A stretch of 64,000 bases of DNA from Anodontia alba (lineage: Eukaryota > Mollusca > Bivalvia > Lucinida > Lucinidae). The notes beneath the pieces are model-generated. The model had not been told where the DNA came from. It saw only the letters and a list, made by a program, of their open reading frames with translations, and ran no database searches. The position numbers and the translations under genes are program-made. The stretch covers positions 13,336,295-13,400,294 of the forward strand of contig OZ024830.1 of the NCBI GenBank assembly GCA_964016985.1, read 5' to 3'. Position 1 is the first letter of the stretch; the number at the start of each line of letters is the position of its first letter. This document shows, piece by piece, positions 11,569 to 22,161 of this stretch.

Positions 11569-14500
11569 ATGGATAAAAAATCAATTATTCAGTGGAACTG
11601 TCGAGGACTAAAAGCAAATTATAACGAAATTTTAATTTTAACAACACTACTTTCTCCGACTGTCTTTTGTCTCCAGGAAACCTTTTTAAAAAATACAGAT
11701 AATATTATTTTAAAAATTATAGTTTATATAATCATATCGCAACTGAAAATCAGAAAGCCTCAGGAGGTTCATCTATCCTTGTAAAATCAAATGTTCCTCA
11801 TAGACAGATAGATATAAATAATAATTTACAAGCTGTTGCTGTAAATGTCACTCTGTCTAAATCCATAACAATTTGTTCTCTATATCTTCCTCCACACTGT
11901 AAATTTTCTAAACACGATTTAGAAAATTTATAAACCAGTTACCTCGTCCTTATTTATTATTAGGTGACTTTAATAGTCACAGCAAACTATGGGGTTGTCT
12001 GGATACAAATGACAAAGGAGAAATAATAGAAAATTTTATTGCAGAAAATGATTTATGTTTATTTAACGATAAACATCTTCATTCTCCTACAAGAAATTAT
12101 TTTGCTTTAGATTTGTCTATATGCTCTCCAAATAGTTACTTAGATTTTGATTGGTCAGTTCTAGAAGACCTTCATGGGAGCGATCATTTTCCAATTAAAA
12201 TTGAAGAAATTGAATCGACAAATGAAGACCATCATTCCCGATGGAATTTGAATAAAGCAAACAGGGAGAATTTTATGGAGCTATGTAATGAAAAATTAAA
12301 TCCTGAAATGTTTAAAACAGCAGATGATATACAAGCTTTTACTGATACATTAATTCATGTAGCCGAAAAATGTATTCCGAAGTCCTCGACACGTTAAAAA
12401 AGAAATAGACCTTGGTTTAATAACGATGTTAAAAATTCAATAAATAAAAGAAAATCTGCCTTACGAAAATTCAATAGGCAGCCAACAAAAGAAAATCTAA
12501 TCCATGCCAAACAAATGCGAGCAAAAGCTCGCAAGACAATAAAAACGGCTAAAAGAACATCTTGGCAGCAATACGTCTCCAAACTTAATTCTAGAACTCC
12601 AGCAAAGAAAATATGGGACATGATTCGAAAAATTACTGGCAAAAATAAAAATAACAAGCATGTCCATATTAAATCAAATGGAAATATATGCTCAACGACT
12701 AAAGATATTTCCAATGCACTAGGAGAGAATTTTCAGAAAAACTCTTCTAGTACAAATTATTCCGAAACCTTTCAAAACATAAAACAGGAACGAGAGAAAG
12801 AGCATCTAAATTTTTCGTCACTAAATCATGAAAAATATAATGTACCATTCACAGCTTCAGAATTATTAGATGCTCTTCATAAATCTCATGATACAGCTGC
12901 TGGTCCTGATGATATCCATTATCAAATTCTTAAACATTTACCCGATAACGCTTTTAAAACATTATTAAATATTTTAAATGATATTTGGATCACTGGAAAA
13001 TTTCCAAAAGACTGGAATAAAGCAACGATTATACCTATACCAAAACCAAATAAAGATCATACTGAAGCAACTAACTATAGACCTATTGCTTTGACAAGTT
13101 GTTTGTGTAAAACAATGGAGAGAATGATTAATGATAGACTGGTTTGGTTCTTGGAATCAAACCAGCTTATAACAAAATATCAAGCTGGATTCAGAAAAAA
13201 TAATTGTACAAACGATAATTTGATTCGTTTGGAATCTTTTATTCGTGATGCCTTTGTTAAAAAAAGAACATGTCGTAGCTGTATTTTTTGACTTAGAAAA
13301 AGCTTACGATACTACTTGGAAACATGGCATCATGAAAGATTTACATAAATTAGGCCTTAAAGGCCGATTACCACTTTTTATTCAAAACTTTTTATCAGAT
13401 AGAACATTTAATGTTCGAATAGGTAATACGTTATCGGACATATTTAAACAAGAACAAGGTGTACCACAGGGAAGCATTTTATCACCTACCTTGTTTGGCA
13501 TTAAAATTAACGATATTGTTAAATGTGTGAAAGACCTTGATTGTTCACTTTTTGTTGACGATTTTGGAATATTTATTAGATCGAAAAATATGGAAACCAT
13601 TGAATACAAACTACAACGATGTTTAAATAATATAGAAGATTGGGCAACAGAAAATGGTTTCAAATTTTCAAAAACAAAAACTCAGTGCGTTCATTTTTGT
13701 CAGATACGTCAGCTACATTTAGGTCCTCATCTTACCATATACGGTAGTCCTATTCCAGTCGTCAGTGAAGCAAAATTCCTAGGTTTTTTGTTCGATAACA
13801 AATTATCTTTTATACCACACATCAAAGCTTTAAAAGCTAAATGTCTTACAGCACTTGATATTCTTAAAGTTCTCTCCAGTTCCGACTGGGGAGGAGATCG
13901 TACTGTTCTTTTAAATCTCTGTAGATCTTTAATTAGATCTTAATTGGATTATGGATCCATAGTTTATGGATCCGCTAGAAAACCTTATTTGAAATCTTTG
14001 GATACTATTCATCACCATGGTTTACGTCTGGCTCTAGGGGCTTTTCGTACTTCCCCCATCGAAAGTTTATACGCTGAATCAAATGAACCATCATTGTATA
14101 TAAGAAGAGAGAAATTGTCTCTTCAATATGTTACTAAATTAGCCGCCAATCCACGAAATTCAGCTTATGATTGTCTTTTTAACCCTAAATATGAAAGATT
14201 TTACAACAACAAACCAACGGCTATTAAACCTCTTGGCCTGAGAATACAACCGTTACTTGAAGAGGCCAATATTAATATTAAAACTGTTCAGCCCTTTTCT
14301 TTTCCATCAAAAGAGCCATGGACGTTAAATCCTCCAAAGATTATTTTTGACCTTCATAAAAATAAAAAAAACAGAAGTCGAGTCGCATATTTTTAAGAAT
14401 GAATTTTTAGAAATCAAATCAAATTATAAACATTACCTGTCAATTTATACAGATGGTTCGAAACAAGATGAGAAAGTTGCTTGTTCTGTTATTAGTCCAA

Positions 14501-15233
14501 ATTTTACTGACAGTATCAGATTACCTGATAATAGCTCCATTTTTACCGCCGAAGCCAAGGCAATTGATATTGCACTTTACCATATCAGAGATCAGTCTGA
14601 AAAACAGTTCATTATTTATTCAGATTCTCTTTCCGTATTAAAATCTCTTAAAGATTTACACATAGAAACCCATTAATTCAGCAAATTCTTAGAAAATATT
14701 ATTACCTTTCAGTTTCAAAAGAAATTGTATTTTGTTGGCTTCCCAGCCACATTAATATTCGTGGAAATGAATTAGCCGATTTAGATGCCAAATCTGCACT
14801 ATCCTTAGCGATAACAAATTTCAAAATTCCTCACTCCGACTTTAAATCGAACATCCATCTATACATTAACAATAAATGTCAGTCTGTTTGGGAAACACAA
14901 ACTCAAAATAAACTAAACGAACTAAAACCAAACTTTAACAGCAAATGCACATTCTCTAATTACAGCAGAAAAGAACAAACAAAAATCACGAGATGTAGAA
15001 TTGGACACACTAGAATTACTCATTCTTATATATTAAAAAATGAACAAGCTCCATTCTGCATTCCTTGTAACGAACCTTTTACAGTCAAACATTTTCTTAT
15101 CACTTGTGCTGAATTTAACAATATTCGCACAAAGTATTTTAATGTAAAAACTATAAAGGAACTTTTTAATGATATACCAACTCAGAAAATACTCGACTTT
15201 CTTAAAGAGATCGGACTTTTTAATAAAATATGA
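11569..15233 (+). pseudogene. B2 ORF2: endonuclease, reverse transcriptase, RNase H, broken
   Basis: It starts MDKKSIIQWNCRGLKANY. The order is APE endonuclease (LLGDFNSHSKLWG, GSDHFPI), a basic linker, RT (FFDLEKAYDTTW, QGVPQGSILSP, FVDDFGIF) and RNase H with YTDGSKQDEK, FTAEAKAID, IYSDSLSVLKSL and WLPSHINIRGNELAD. These supply the Asp-Glu-Asp-Asp set. Frameshifts occur near 11706, 11928 and 13260, with stops at 12395 and 13942. It ends EIGLFNKI before the 3' UTR. A working copy would be the polymerase of the element. Confidence 0.88.
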
Positions 15234-15409
15234 TCAGTATTTTTAATAACTTAAAATCATTGATACTTTATCTTTTTAAAATGAACACATCAATCTTAGA
15301 TATTTTTGATTTCTCATTTAAATAAAATCATCATATAATATACAACTTATTAGACACTATATGCCCTTTTAGGGTTGAGCGTCTATAAATAAAAAATCCA
15401 TCCTTCCAT
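15234..15409 (+). other. B2 3' UTR with terminal hairpin and CATC-like tail
   Basis: An AT-rich UTR is followed by a hairpin at 15351-15385 (TAGACACT with AGCGTCTA, one mismatch, inner CCCT/AGGG) and a short ATCC-repeat tail. There is no poly(A) tail, so the end is unlike that of L1 or RTE elements. Confidence 0.75.
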
Positions 15410-15422
15410 CCAAAGATTATTT
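15410..15422 (+). repeat. B2 target-site duplication, right copy
   Basis: CCAAAGATTATTT, the same as 8948-8960. Confidence 0.9.
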
Positions 15423-16507
15423 TAGGCCTTCATAAAAAAAACAAAAAAAAAAACAAAAAAAAAAAACAGAAGTCAAGTCACATATTTTTAAAAATGAATT
15501 TTTAGAAATCAAATCAAATTATAAACATTACCTGTCAATTTATACAGATGGTTCGAAACAAGATGAGAAAGTTGCTTGTTCTGTTATTAGTCCAAATTTT
15601 ACTGACAGTATCAGATTACCTGATAATAGCTCCATTTTTACCGCCGAAGCCAAGGCAATTGAAATTGCACTTTACCATATCAGAGATCAGTCTGAAAAAC
15701 AGTTCATTTATTCAGATTCTCTTTCTGTATTAAAATCTCTTAAAGATTTACACCATCGAAACCCATTAATTCAGTAAATTCTTAGAAAATATTATTACCT
15801 TTCAGTTTCAAAAGAAAATTGTATTTTGTTGGCTTCCCAGCCACATTAATATTCGTGGAAATGAATTAGCCGATTTAGAAGCCAAATCTGCACTATCCTT
15901 AGTGATAACAAATATCAAAATTCCTTACTCCGACTTTAAATCGAACATCCGTCTATTCATTAACAATAAATGTCAGTCTGTTTGGGAAACACAAACTCAA
16001 AAATAAACTAAATGAATTAAAACCAAACTTTAACAGCAAATGCACATTCTCTAATTACAGCAGAAAAGAACAAACAAAAATCACGAGATGTAGAATTGGA
16101 CACACTAGAATTACTCATTCTTTCATATTAAAAAATGAACAAGCTCCATTCTGCATTCCTTGTAACGAACCTTTTACAGTCAAACATTTTCTTATCACTT
16201 GTGCTGAATTTAATTATATTCGCACAAAGTATTTTAATGTAAAAACTATAAAGGAACTTTTTAATGATATGCCAACTCAGAAAATACTCGACTTTCTTAA
16301 AGAGATCGGACTTTTTTAATAAAATATGATCAGTATTTTTAATAACTTAAAATCATTGATACTTTATCTTTTTAAAATGAACACATCAATCCTAGATTTT
16401 TTTAATTTCTCATTAAATAAAATCATCATATAATATACAACTTATTAGACACTATATGCCCTTTTAGGGTTGAGCGTCTATAAATAAAATATTCATCCAT
16501 TCATCCA
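15423..16507 (+). mobile_element. B1, part 2: RNase H region, 3' UTR and tail
   Basis: This continues B1 from 8960. An expanded run of A and AAC units at 15440-15470 replaces the shorter basic linker seen in B2. The RNase H motifs YTDGSKQDEK, FTAEAKAI and YSDSLSVLKSL are present but scattered over frames. Stops and frameshifts begin at about 15715 and 15776. The 3' hairpin is at 16446-16480 and the CATC tail at 16492-16507. Confidence 0.88.
16446..16480 (+). other. Family B 3' UTR hairpin (B1 copy)
   Basis: TAGACACT pairs with AGCGTCTA with one mismatch, and CCCT with AGGG inside. It is the same in B2 and perfect in B0. Confidence 0.7.
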
Positions 16508-16520
16508 TCTACCCTGGTGG
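16508..16520 (+). repeat. B1 target-site duplication, right copy
   Basis: TCTACCCTGGTGG, the same as 3561-3573. Confidence 0.9.
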
Positions 16521-17432
16521 ACGGAAGCCTGTACAGAGGCAGTCCGACGCAAAAACAAAGCCTATTACAAATACAAAAAATTCAAAACGGATTTCTTTTT
16601 AAAACAATGTTGAGCAGCCAGGGAAGAGTCAAACTTTATTCCAAATTCAACCCGAAAAGAGAATTGGCAAAATTTTATCTCAAAATTAAATTACAAAACC
16701 AGTAGTAAACATATTTGGGACATGATCAAAAGATTTAACGGAAAACCATTTAGGCCGGAGGAGACATTAAAAATATATGACGCTCGATTTCACACGAATC
16801 AAGAAAAAGCGGAAATTCTAACCCGACACTATCAGAGCGTCAGTAGTGACAAGTCCCTAGATCCGGACTTCAGGCGACACAAAGCGAAACGGGAACCAGA
16901 AATTGACAAACTAATCAGTGAGCACTCTGATCCCGCTCCGCACAGAATATTTAACGCCCCATTCACGCGTCACGAGCTACAGGTAGCACTAGACAAAAAA
17001 ACGTAGTACGGCACCCGGGGCCGATACCGTCCACTATGACATGCTAAAAAACCTAACAGAAAACGGCATGGATCATTTACTACGTTTAATGAATAAATCC
17101 TGGAAAGAACACAAATTACCCGAACAATGGAAAGAGAGTACCATCATTCCATTACTTAAGCCCGACAAAGATCCCCAAATGCCACAATCCCACAGGCCGA
17201 TATCACTAACATCGACCATAGGCAAAGTAATGGAGACAATGGCCGCGAGCAGGCTAGTCACATTCATTGAGCAGAAAAAACTCTTAGGGAAAACACAGTC
17301 GGGTTTTAGGAAAAATTGATCCACTATTGACCAAATTCTTAGGCTGACGTCGGCCATTAAAACAGCCCGACTACGCCGAAGATCATGCTGCGCTGTATTT
17401 CTAGACGTAGAAAAAGCCTTCGATCTCATATT
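16521..17432 (+). pseudogene. A ORF2, linker and first part of the reverse transcriptase
   Basis: The frame resumes as TEACTEAVRRKNKAYYKYKK and runs through the linker typical of I/Jockey LINEs into RT motifs: PGADTVHYDMLKN, LPEQWKESTIIPLLKPDKD, HRPISLTSTIGKVMETM, GKTQSGFRKN and AVFLDVEKAFDLI (motif A, Asp). Frameshifts near 16615 and 17006 and a stop at 17317 break it. At the DLI codons it is cut by the DNA transposon 17433-22161, and after that insertion the frame continues as WRKGVLQKL. Confidence 0.85.
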
Positions 17433-18110
17433 AGTCCGTTTGACACTTCTATATGCCCCATACATAACCTAGAAATGTTGAGTACAATGAAGTTTTTTTT
17501 GTTTCTTTGCACTGTTCTGGTGTTCTAGAGTAAATATAACTTGGTTGCCAAAAGGGCAAGTCTGGGCAACTCATTTTATTTGCATAAATCCAAGATGGCC
17601 GCCAGACGCCATCTTGAGAAAGTAACTTTTTAAATGAATGCCATAGAATGGTAAAAAAAATATGTCTTTTTAGGGGTTATCTGGTATGCAGAATCCAATC
17701 CTGATGTTATTTTTTTCATTTTGATGTCCCTGAATAACCAAATCCATGATGGCCACCAGCTGCCATCTTGAAAAATGACTTTTTAACTAATTTTCATAGA
17801 TTGTCAACTAATTTTCATAAAATGTTATGAAATATGTCTTTTTAGGGGTTTTCTAATAATACTATGCAGAATCCGATTCTGATGTTATCTGTACAGTTTG
17901 ATGTCCCGGAAGAACCAAATACAAAAAGGCCGCCAGCCGCCATCTTGAAAAAATTTTTTTAACGAATTGCCATAGAAAGTTATGAAATGTCTTTTTAGGG
18001 ATATTCCGGTATGCAGAATACATTTCTGTTTTTTTTTTTTTGTTTTTTTTTTTCGGCGTTTTTAGTTTTATGCCACAGTATTACTGCAGTCAGTCGCCAT
18101 CTTGAAAAAT
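17433..18110 (+). repeat. Left inverted terminal region: tip plus ~154-177 bp tandem units
   Basis: Units are marked by the palindrome CAAGATGGC...GCCATCTTG at 17591-17616, 17745-17770, about 17930-17947 (left half degraded) and 18095-18104 (half). Each unit also has GTCTTTTTAGGGGTT and TATGCAGAATCC blocks. The same unit occurs in reverse orientation at the right end. Confidence 0.8.
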
Positions 18111-18235
18111 ATAATGTTTCAGTCATCAGTAATTAATATAGAGTGTTGTACAATGTCTTTCTTAGGCTTTTTGTGTATGTATGATCATATTCTCATGTCA
18201 TTTAGAAAAGATAAAACATGTTAATTTTAAAATAC

Positions 18236-19100
18236 AGAGCTTAGTCCTCTGTTTGCCAACGAGTTGTGTGCAGTTCCCCTGGTGCTTATAGATGGACAGG
18301 GATGTCTTCATAAACGAAGTAAATCTGGTTTGGTGAAATGTCTAGGTGTAGTTGACATCTATCCAAAACCTGCTGATACACTCATTGTCGGTGTTTCACA
18401 GCTGTTCTACCACGTGGTTTGGCCTAATGTGGGCAGTCTATCTGACCTGATTGCATCCATCGAAGAACGTTTATGTAACTATTCGGATGCTACTAAGAAA
18501 AATGTTATCTTTGACAAATACCAGGATATATCTGTCATAGACCACAAGAAGATGCAGCGAGCTGGTGAAGTTGTAATGGACTATGACCTCTCCATTGCAA
18601 GTCATCTGCCAAAGACAGGTGTGATTATGAAAAGCAAATCGATTAAGCAGACACTTGCCAGTGTGTTGGGTACCTTTGATCTAGGAGAGAGTACTACAAT
18701 GGAGACACGTGATGACTGTACATTTCTTCACGATGAAGCCGACATCACGATGGTATCCTTTGTACTTGAGGCTGCTAAATCAGGTCAGAGTGTAATCCGT
18801 GTACTTAGTGACGACACAGATGTGTTTGTTTTGCTTGTGTATTGGGTGAATTGGGCAAACTTGCAACGCAAGGTACAAATGGAGCACTGGGATGGATCAG
18901 TTCTTGATATCAATGCCACCTGTGCTGATCTTGGTCAGAAATGCTTGCAGCTACCTGGTATGCATGCATTCAGCGGTTGTGATACGACTTCGTATCCTAT
19001 TGGCAAAGGAAAGTTTGGATTCGTCCAAGGCAGAAGCACAACAGAGGCAATCTTTGTAGTCAGACAGCTGCAAGAGAAGTATCTAGCTGCCATCAAGAGA
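18236..19100 (+). pseudogene. XPG/FEN1-like nuclease gene, 5' part (transposon-encoded)
   Basis: An acceptor-like CTTAG precedes the reading frame PLFANELCAVPLVLIDGQG, so an upstream exon is probably missing. The protein then shows VIFDKYQD (N-terminal acidic strand), DEADITMVSFVLEAAKSG, SDDTDVFVLL and LPGMHAFSGCDTTSYPIGKGK. The last three line up with the XPG-I acidic strand, its central Asp, and the GCDY-like metal site followed by the GIGPK-like helix-hairpin-helix of FEN1. Homologous proteins with the HAxxGCDTTS motif are familiar from cnidarian and mollusc genomes. The frame is interrupted near 19100 by an RT fragment and resumes at about 20605. The nuclease reading is from motif order only. 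Confidence 0.65.
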
Positions 19101-20602
19101 CTCTTCATGGTTTTTGTAGACCTGGAGAAGTATTTTACGTCATCGGGGCATCCAACTGATACTGGCTTACAGTTGGGATAGGCCTGGTGTCCTTGCAGCA
19201 GGTAAAGGTAGAGGGGGATGTTTATTTCTTCTTTTCCTTCACTTTCATTCATTTTCCTTTCTCCCCTGTCCCTCTCTTTCATCTCCTCTACTATCTCTCT
19301 TCTCCCTTTCTCTGAGAGACGACACAAAATGTCGTTAATCAATTAGACCTGGAGAAGGCGTTTGACCGAGTGCCTCAGAATGTCATCTGGTGGGTGCTGA
19401 GAAAACTTGGTGTGGAGGAGTGGATTGTGCAACTGGTGCAGGAGATGTATGCCAATGTGGGGAGCCATGTCCGTGTTGGTGAGGGATACAGTGAAGAGTT
19501 TGAATTGAAGGTCGGTGTTCACCAAGGCTCGCTACTCAGCCCGCTGCTCTTCATCATTGTGCTTGAAGCCTTGTCAAGCCTAGGAGGACGATGACCTTGT
19601 TATCATCGCTGAATCGCTTGAGGAATGTGTCAGTAGGCTCTTGACTTGGAAAGAAGCAATGGAGGAGTAAGGACTGAGAGTAAATGCTGGAAAGACGAAG
19701 ATCATGATCTGTGGCACGGGCCTGGTTCAGAGTTCATGCAGGTTTCCATGCGCCGTCTGTCGCACTAGAGTGGGCAGCAATAGCATCTTCTGCAACGGCT
19801 GCAAGCACTAGGTGCACAAGAAATGCAGTGGGCTCAAGCGCTTGACAAACGACCCTGATTACAGATGTACACGGTGCCAGGGAACTGCACGCCCCTTGGA
19901 CGGCAGACCTCGGAGGAAAGTCCAAGTCGGACCTGACAAGTTGGTGGTAGCTTCCTTGTGCTACCTAGGAGACATGCCCTCAGCAGCCGGTGGCTGTGAA
20001 CTTTCAACCACAACACGTGTGAAAACCGCCTGGAAGAAGTTCAGGAGCTGCTACCAGTTCTCTCTTCCCGCCACCTCTCTTTCAAGACACGTGGCTGTGT
20101 GTACAGCTCGTGTGTGTGGAGCGCAATGCTCCATGCCAGTGAGACTTGGCCATTGACGAAGCCAAACCTCCAGCATCTGCAGCGAAATGACAGGGCAATG
20201 ATAAGATAGATCTGCAATGTCAAGCCGCAAGACATTGTCACCACCAAATCCAATGAGCTACTTGCACGGCTTGGCATTGAGGATCTGGAACTCATTCTGA
20301 TGGAGAGAAGGCTCCGTTGGTATGGACATGTGGAATGCTCCAATGGTGCAGTCGACAGCCTTTGACATACAGGTTGATGGAAAGCGTGGGCCTGGGAGAC
20401 CCAAGATGACATGGAAACAGCTGACAGAGATTGCAGAGAGTGGAAGCTCCCGGCTATCGACCCTCATGATAGTTATACCTGGAGATCTGAAGTGAAATCT
20501 GCCATGCGTGCAACAAGCCAGTTACCTGGAAGGCGACCCATTGATGTGAATGTTGCCCTGTACCTACACGTTAATAAAAAATCTGATGATGTTGATGTTG
20601 AT
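19101..20602 (+). mobile_element. RTE-like LINE fragment inserted in the nuclease gene
   Basis: It starts FMVFVDLEK at motif A and is 5'-truncated. After a small retroposon insertion it continues DLEKAFDRVPQNVIWWVLRKLG, VGVHQGSLLSPLLFIIVLEAL (motif B), the Cys-rich CKHxxHKKCSGL zinc segment, and further thumb/C-terminal blocks (YLGDMPSAAGG, LRWYGHVE). The tail ends in GATGATGTTGATGTTGATGA repeats, the usual RTE-type 3' end. The YADD motif is lost by deletion near 19590, and frames are broken throughout. Confidence 0.8.
19131..19343 (+). mobile_element. ~213-bp short retroposon with 14-bp TSD, inside the RTE fragment
   Basis: TAGACCTGGAGAAG at 19117-19130 is repeated at 19344-19357. It splits motif A (DLEK / AFDRVP). 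The insert has a pyrimidine-rich middle (about 19220-19310) and ends with a hairpin CGACA...TGTCG plus TTAATCAA. I do not recognise a tRNA head, so it may be a truncated LINE 3' end or a SINE. Confidence 0.7.
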
Positions 20603-20604
20603 GA

Positions 20605-21294
20605 AAGGTCACAGCACTGAATACTATGATATTTGGTGACTACCCAGGTTTAGCTACTGTAGGTGACATTGGTATCACTCACCCAGAGTTGATAAATGCA
20701 ACAATGCCATTCTTCAATGCTTTATATGGTCAGCCACCGGGAACTTCCATGGAATCTACTCGCTTCACGCTGTTCACAAAGAAGAAGAGGAATCCTAAAG
20801 TGATGTCTCTACCTCCAACATCTGCCAATCTTATGCAACACATACTTCGGGGTCATTTTCAAATCGTGTTGTGGAAAGCAGCCAATTGTCAAGGTCCTTT
20901 TGATGAGTCAACAGATATAACACAGTTTGGGTGGCAGTTTCGAGATGATATTCCTATTCAGGTCATTGCTGAAGGCGATCCAGCTCCACCTGAGTTGCTG
21001 GATGTAATTCGTTGTCTGTGTAAAGCGCATGGTAAGAAGTGCTCTGTTGAGGCATGTGTTTGTCACAAGCAGCACCTGTCATCTACGACATTCTGTGACT
21101 GTCATGGTGGAGAGGACTGCTTAAACCAGTTCACTACAGACATTGTCCAAGCTGCAGAGGAGGGACCCGGAACAGAGGACATCAATGACAGTCTTGACGA
21201 TGATCCAGATGATGGTCTGGAACAAGACATAGAGGATGGAGGAGACGTTGCTGATGATCTAGTTTCGGATTATTTAGATAATGAGTGGGAATAA
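20605..21294 (+). pseudogene. XPG/FEN1-like nuclease gene, 3' part
   Basis: The protein resumes as VTALNTMIFGDYPGLATVGD and runs 220 residues to a stop at 21294. It contains LPPTSANLMQHILRGHFQ, a Trp/Phe-rich block and a Cys-rich zone with CLCKAHGKKC, CVCHKQHLSS and FCDCHGGEDCLNQF, then an acidic C-terminus (DDDPDDGLEQDIEDGGD). The Cys pattern suggests a zinc-binding tail. It is uninterrupted here, in contrast to the 5' part. The joint between the two parts is obscured by the RTE insertion. Confidence 0.65.
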
Positions 21295-21439
21295 ATATTA
21301 ATCACTAGTACAAAGGAGATCTCATCATATATATGTTTGTCTGTCGTCTGTAGGTCTTTCAGTCCTGGTTGAATGGTAGAGACTTCAGTGGCGCCTTGCA
21401 GACATAATAGTGTTTGGCCTTTTGTAGCTTAAAATTGCA

Positions 21440-22161
21440 AAATAACGTATGATTTGAATTCTGCATACCAGAAAACCTATAGAAAGACATAATCATAGCA
21501 TTTTATGATAATCAGTTAAAAGGTTATATTTTCCAAGATGGCGTCTGTCGGCCATCTTGGATTCGGTTCTTCCGGTACATCAAAATGCAAATATAACATC
21601 AGAATTGGATTCTCCATTCCAGAAAACCCCTAAAATGACATATTACATGCCTTTCCATGATAATTATTTAAAAAAATCGTTAATTTTTCAAGATGGCGTC
21701 TGGCGGCCACCTTGGATTTGGTTCTTCCAGTACATCAAAATGTAAAAAATAACATCAGAATTGAATTCTGCATACCATAAAACCTCTACAATGACATATT
21801 ACATGCCTTTCCCTGACAATTTTTTAAAAACGTTAATTTTTCAAGCTGGCGTCTGGCGGCCATCTTGGATTTGGTTCTTCCGGTACATCAAAATGTAAAA
21901 ATAACATCAGAATTGGATTTTGCATACCAGAAAACCCCTCATATGACATATTACATGCCTTTCCATGACAATTATTTGAAAAGTTATTTTTTCAAGACGG
22001 CGTCTGGCAGCCATCTTGGATTTATGCAAATTATATGAGTTGCCCAGACTTGCCATTTTGGCAACCAAGCCAGATTTGTTTTAGAATCCCTGTGAATCAC
22101 AAAACAGCAAAAAAACTTCATTGTATTCGACATTTCCAGGTTCTGGAAATTTCAAATGGAT
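21440..22161 (-). repeat. Right inverted terminal region: four ~154-bp units plus tip
   Basis: Palindromes CAAGATGGCGTC...GGCCATCTTGG lie at 21534-21559, 21689-21714, 21842-21867 and 21993-22018, so the spacing is 151-155 bp. Each is followed by GGTTCTTCCGGTACATCAAA-type blocks. The orientation is opposite to that of the left array. Confidence 0.82.

Larger units (their letters stand above)
8961..15409 (+). mobile_element. B2: full-length I-group LINE nested inside B1 (6449 bp)
   Basis: B2 has the same 5' first bases as B1, the same two-ORF layout, and the CATC-like tail (about 15395-15409) before the right TSD. The 13-bp TSD length matches that of B1. It is the most complete B copy in the window, but it carries an early frameshift in ORF1, an internal stop after KSSTR at the same site as in B1 (12397), one stop within the RT thumb (13942) and others in ORF2. 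Confidence 0.92.
17433..22161 (+). mobile_element. Foldback-like DNA transposon with XPG-like nuclease gene (Academ-like?)
   Basis: The ends are inverted: the first ~60 bases (TAGTCCGTTTGAC ... GAAATGTTGAGTACAATGAAG) match the reverse complement of the last ~50. The A frame FDLI-WRKGVLQ is restored if the element is removed, with a target duplication of up to 4 bp (ATAT). Each end holds three to four ~154-bp repeats in opposite orientation. The only recognisable gene is an XPG/FEN1-like nuclease, split by an RTE-like insertion. Academ transposons are known to encode an XPG nuclease and make 3-4 bp duplications, which fits; a DDE transposase is not seen, so this copy is probably a deleted, non-autonomous one. 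The superfamily call is inference. Confidence 0.7.
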
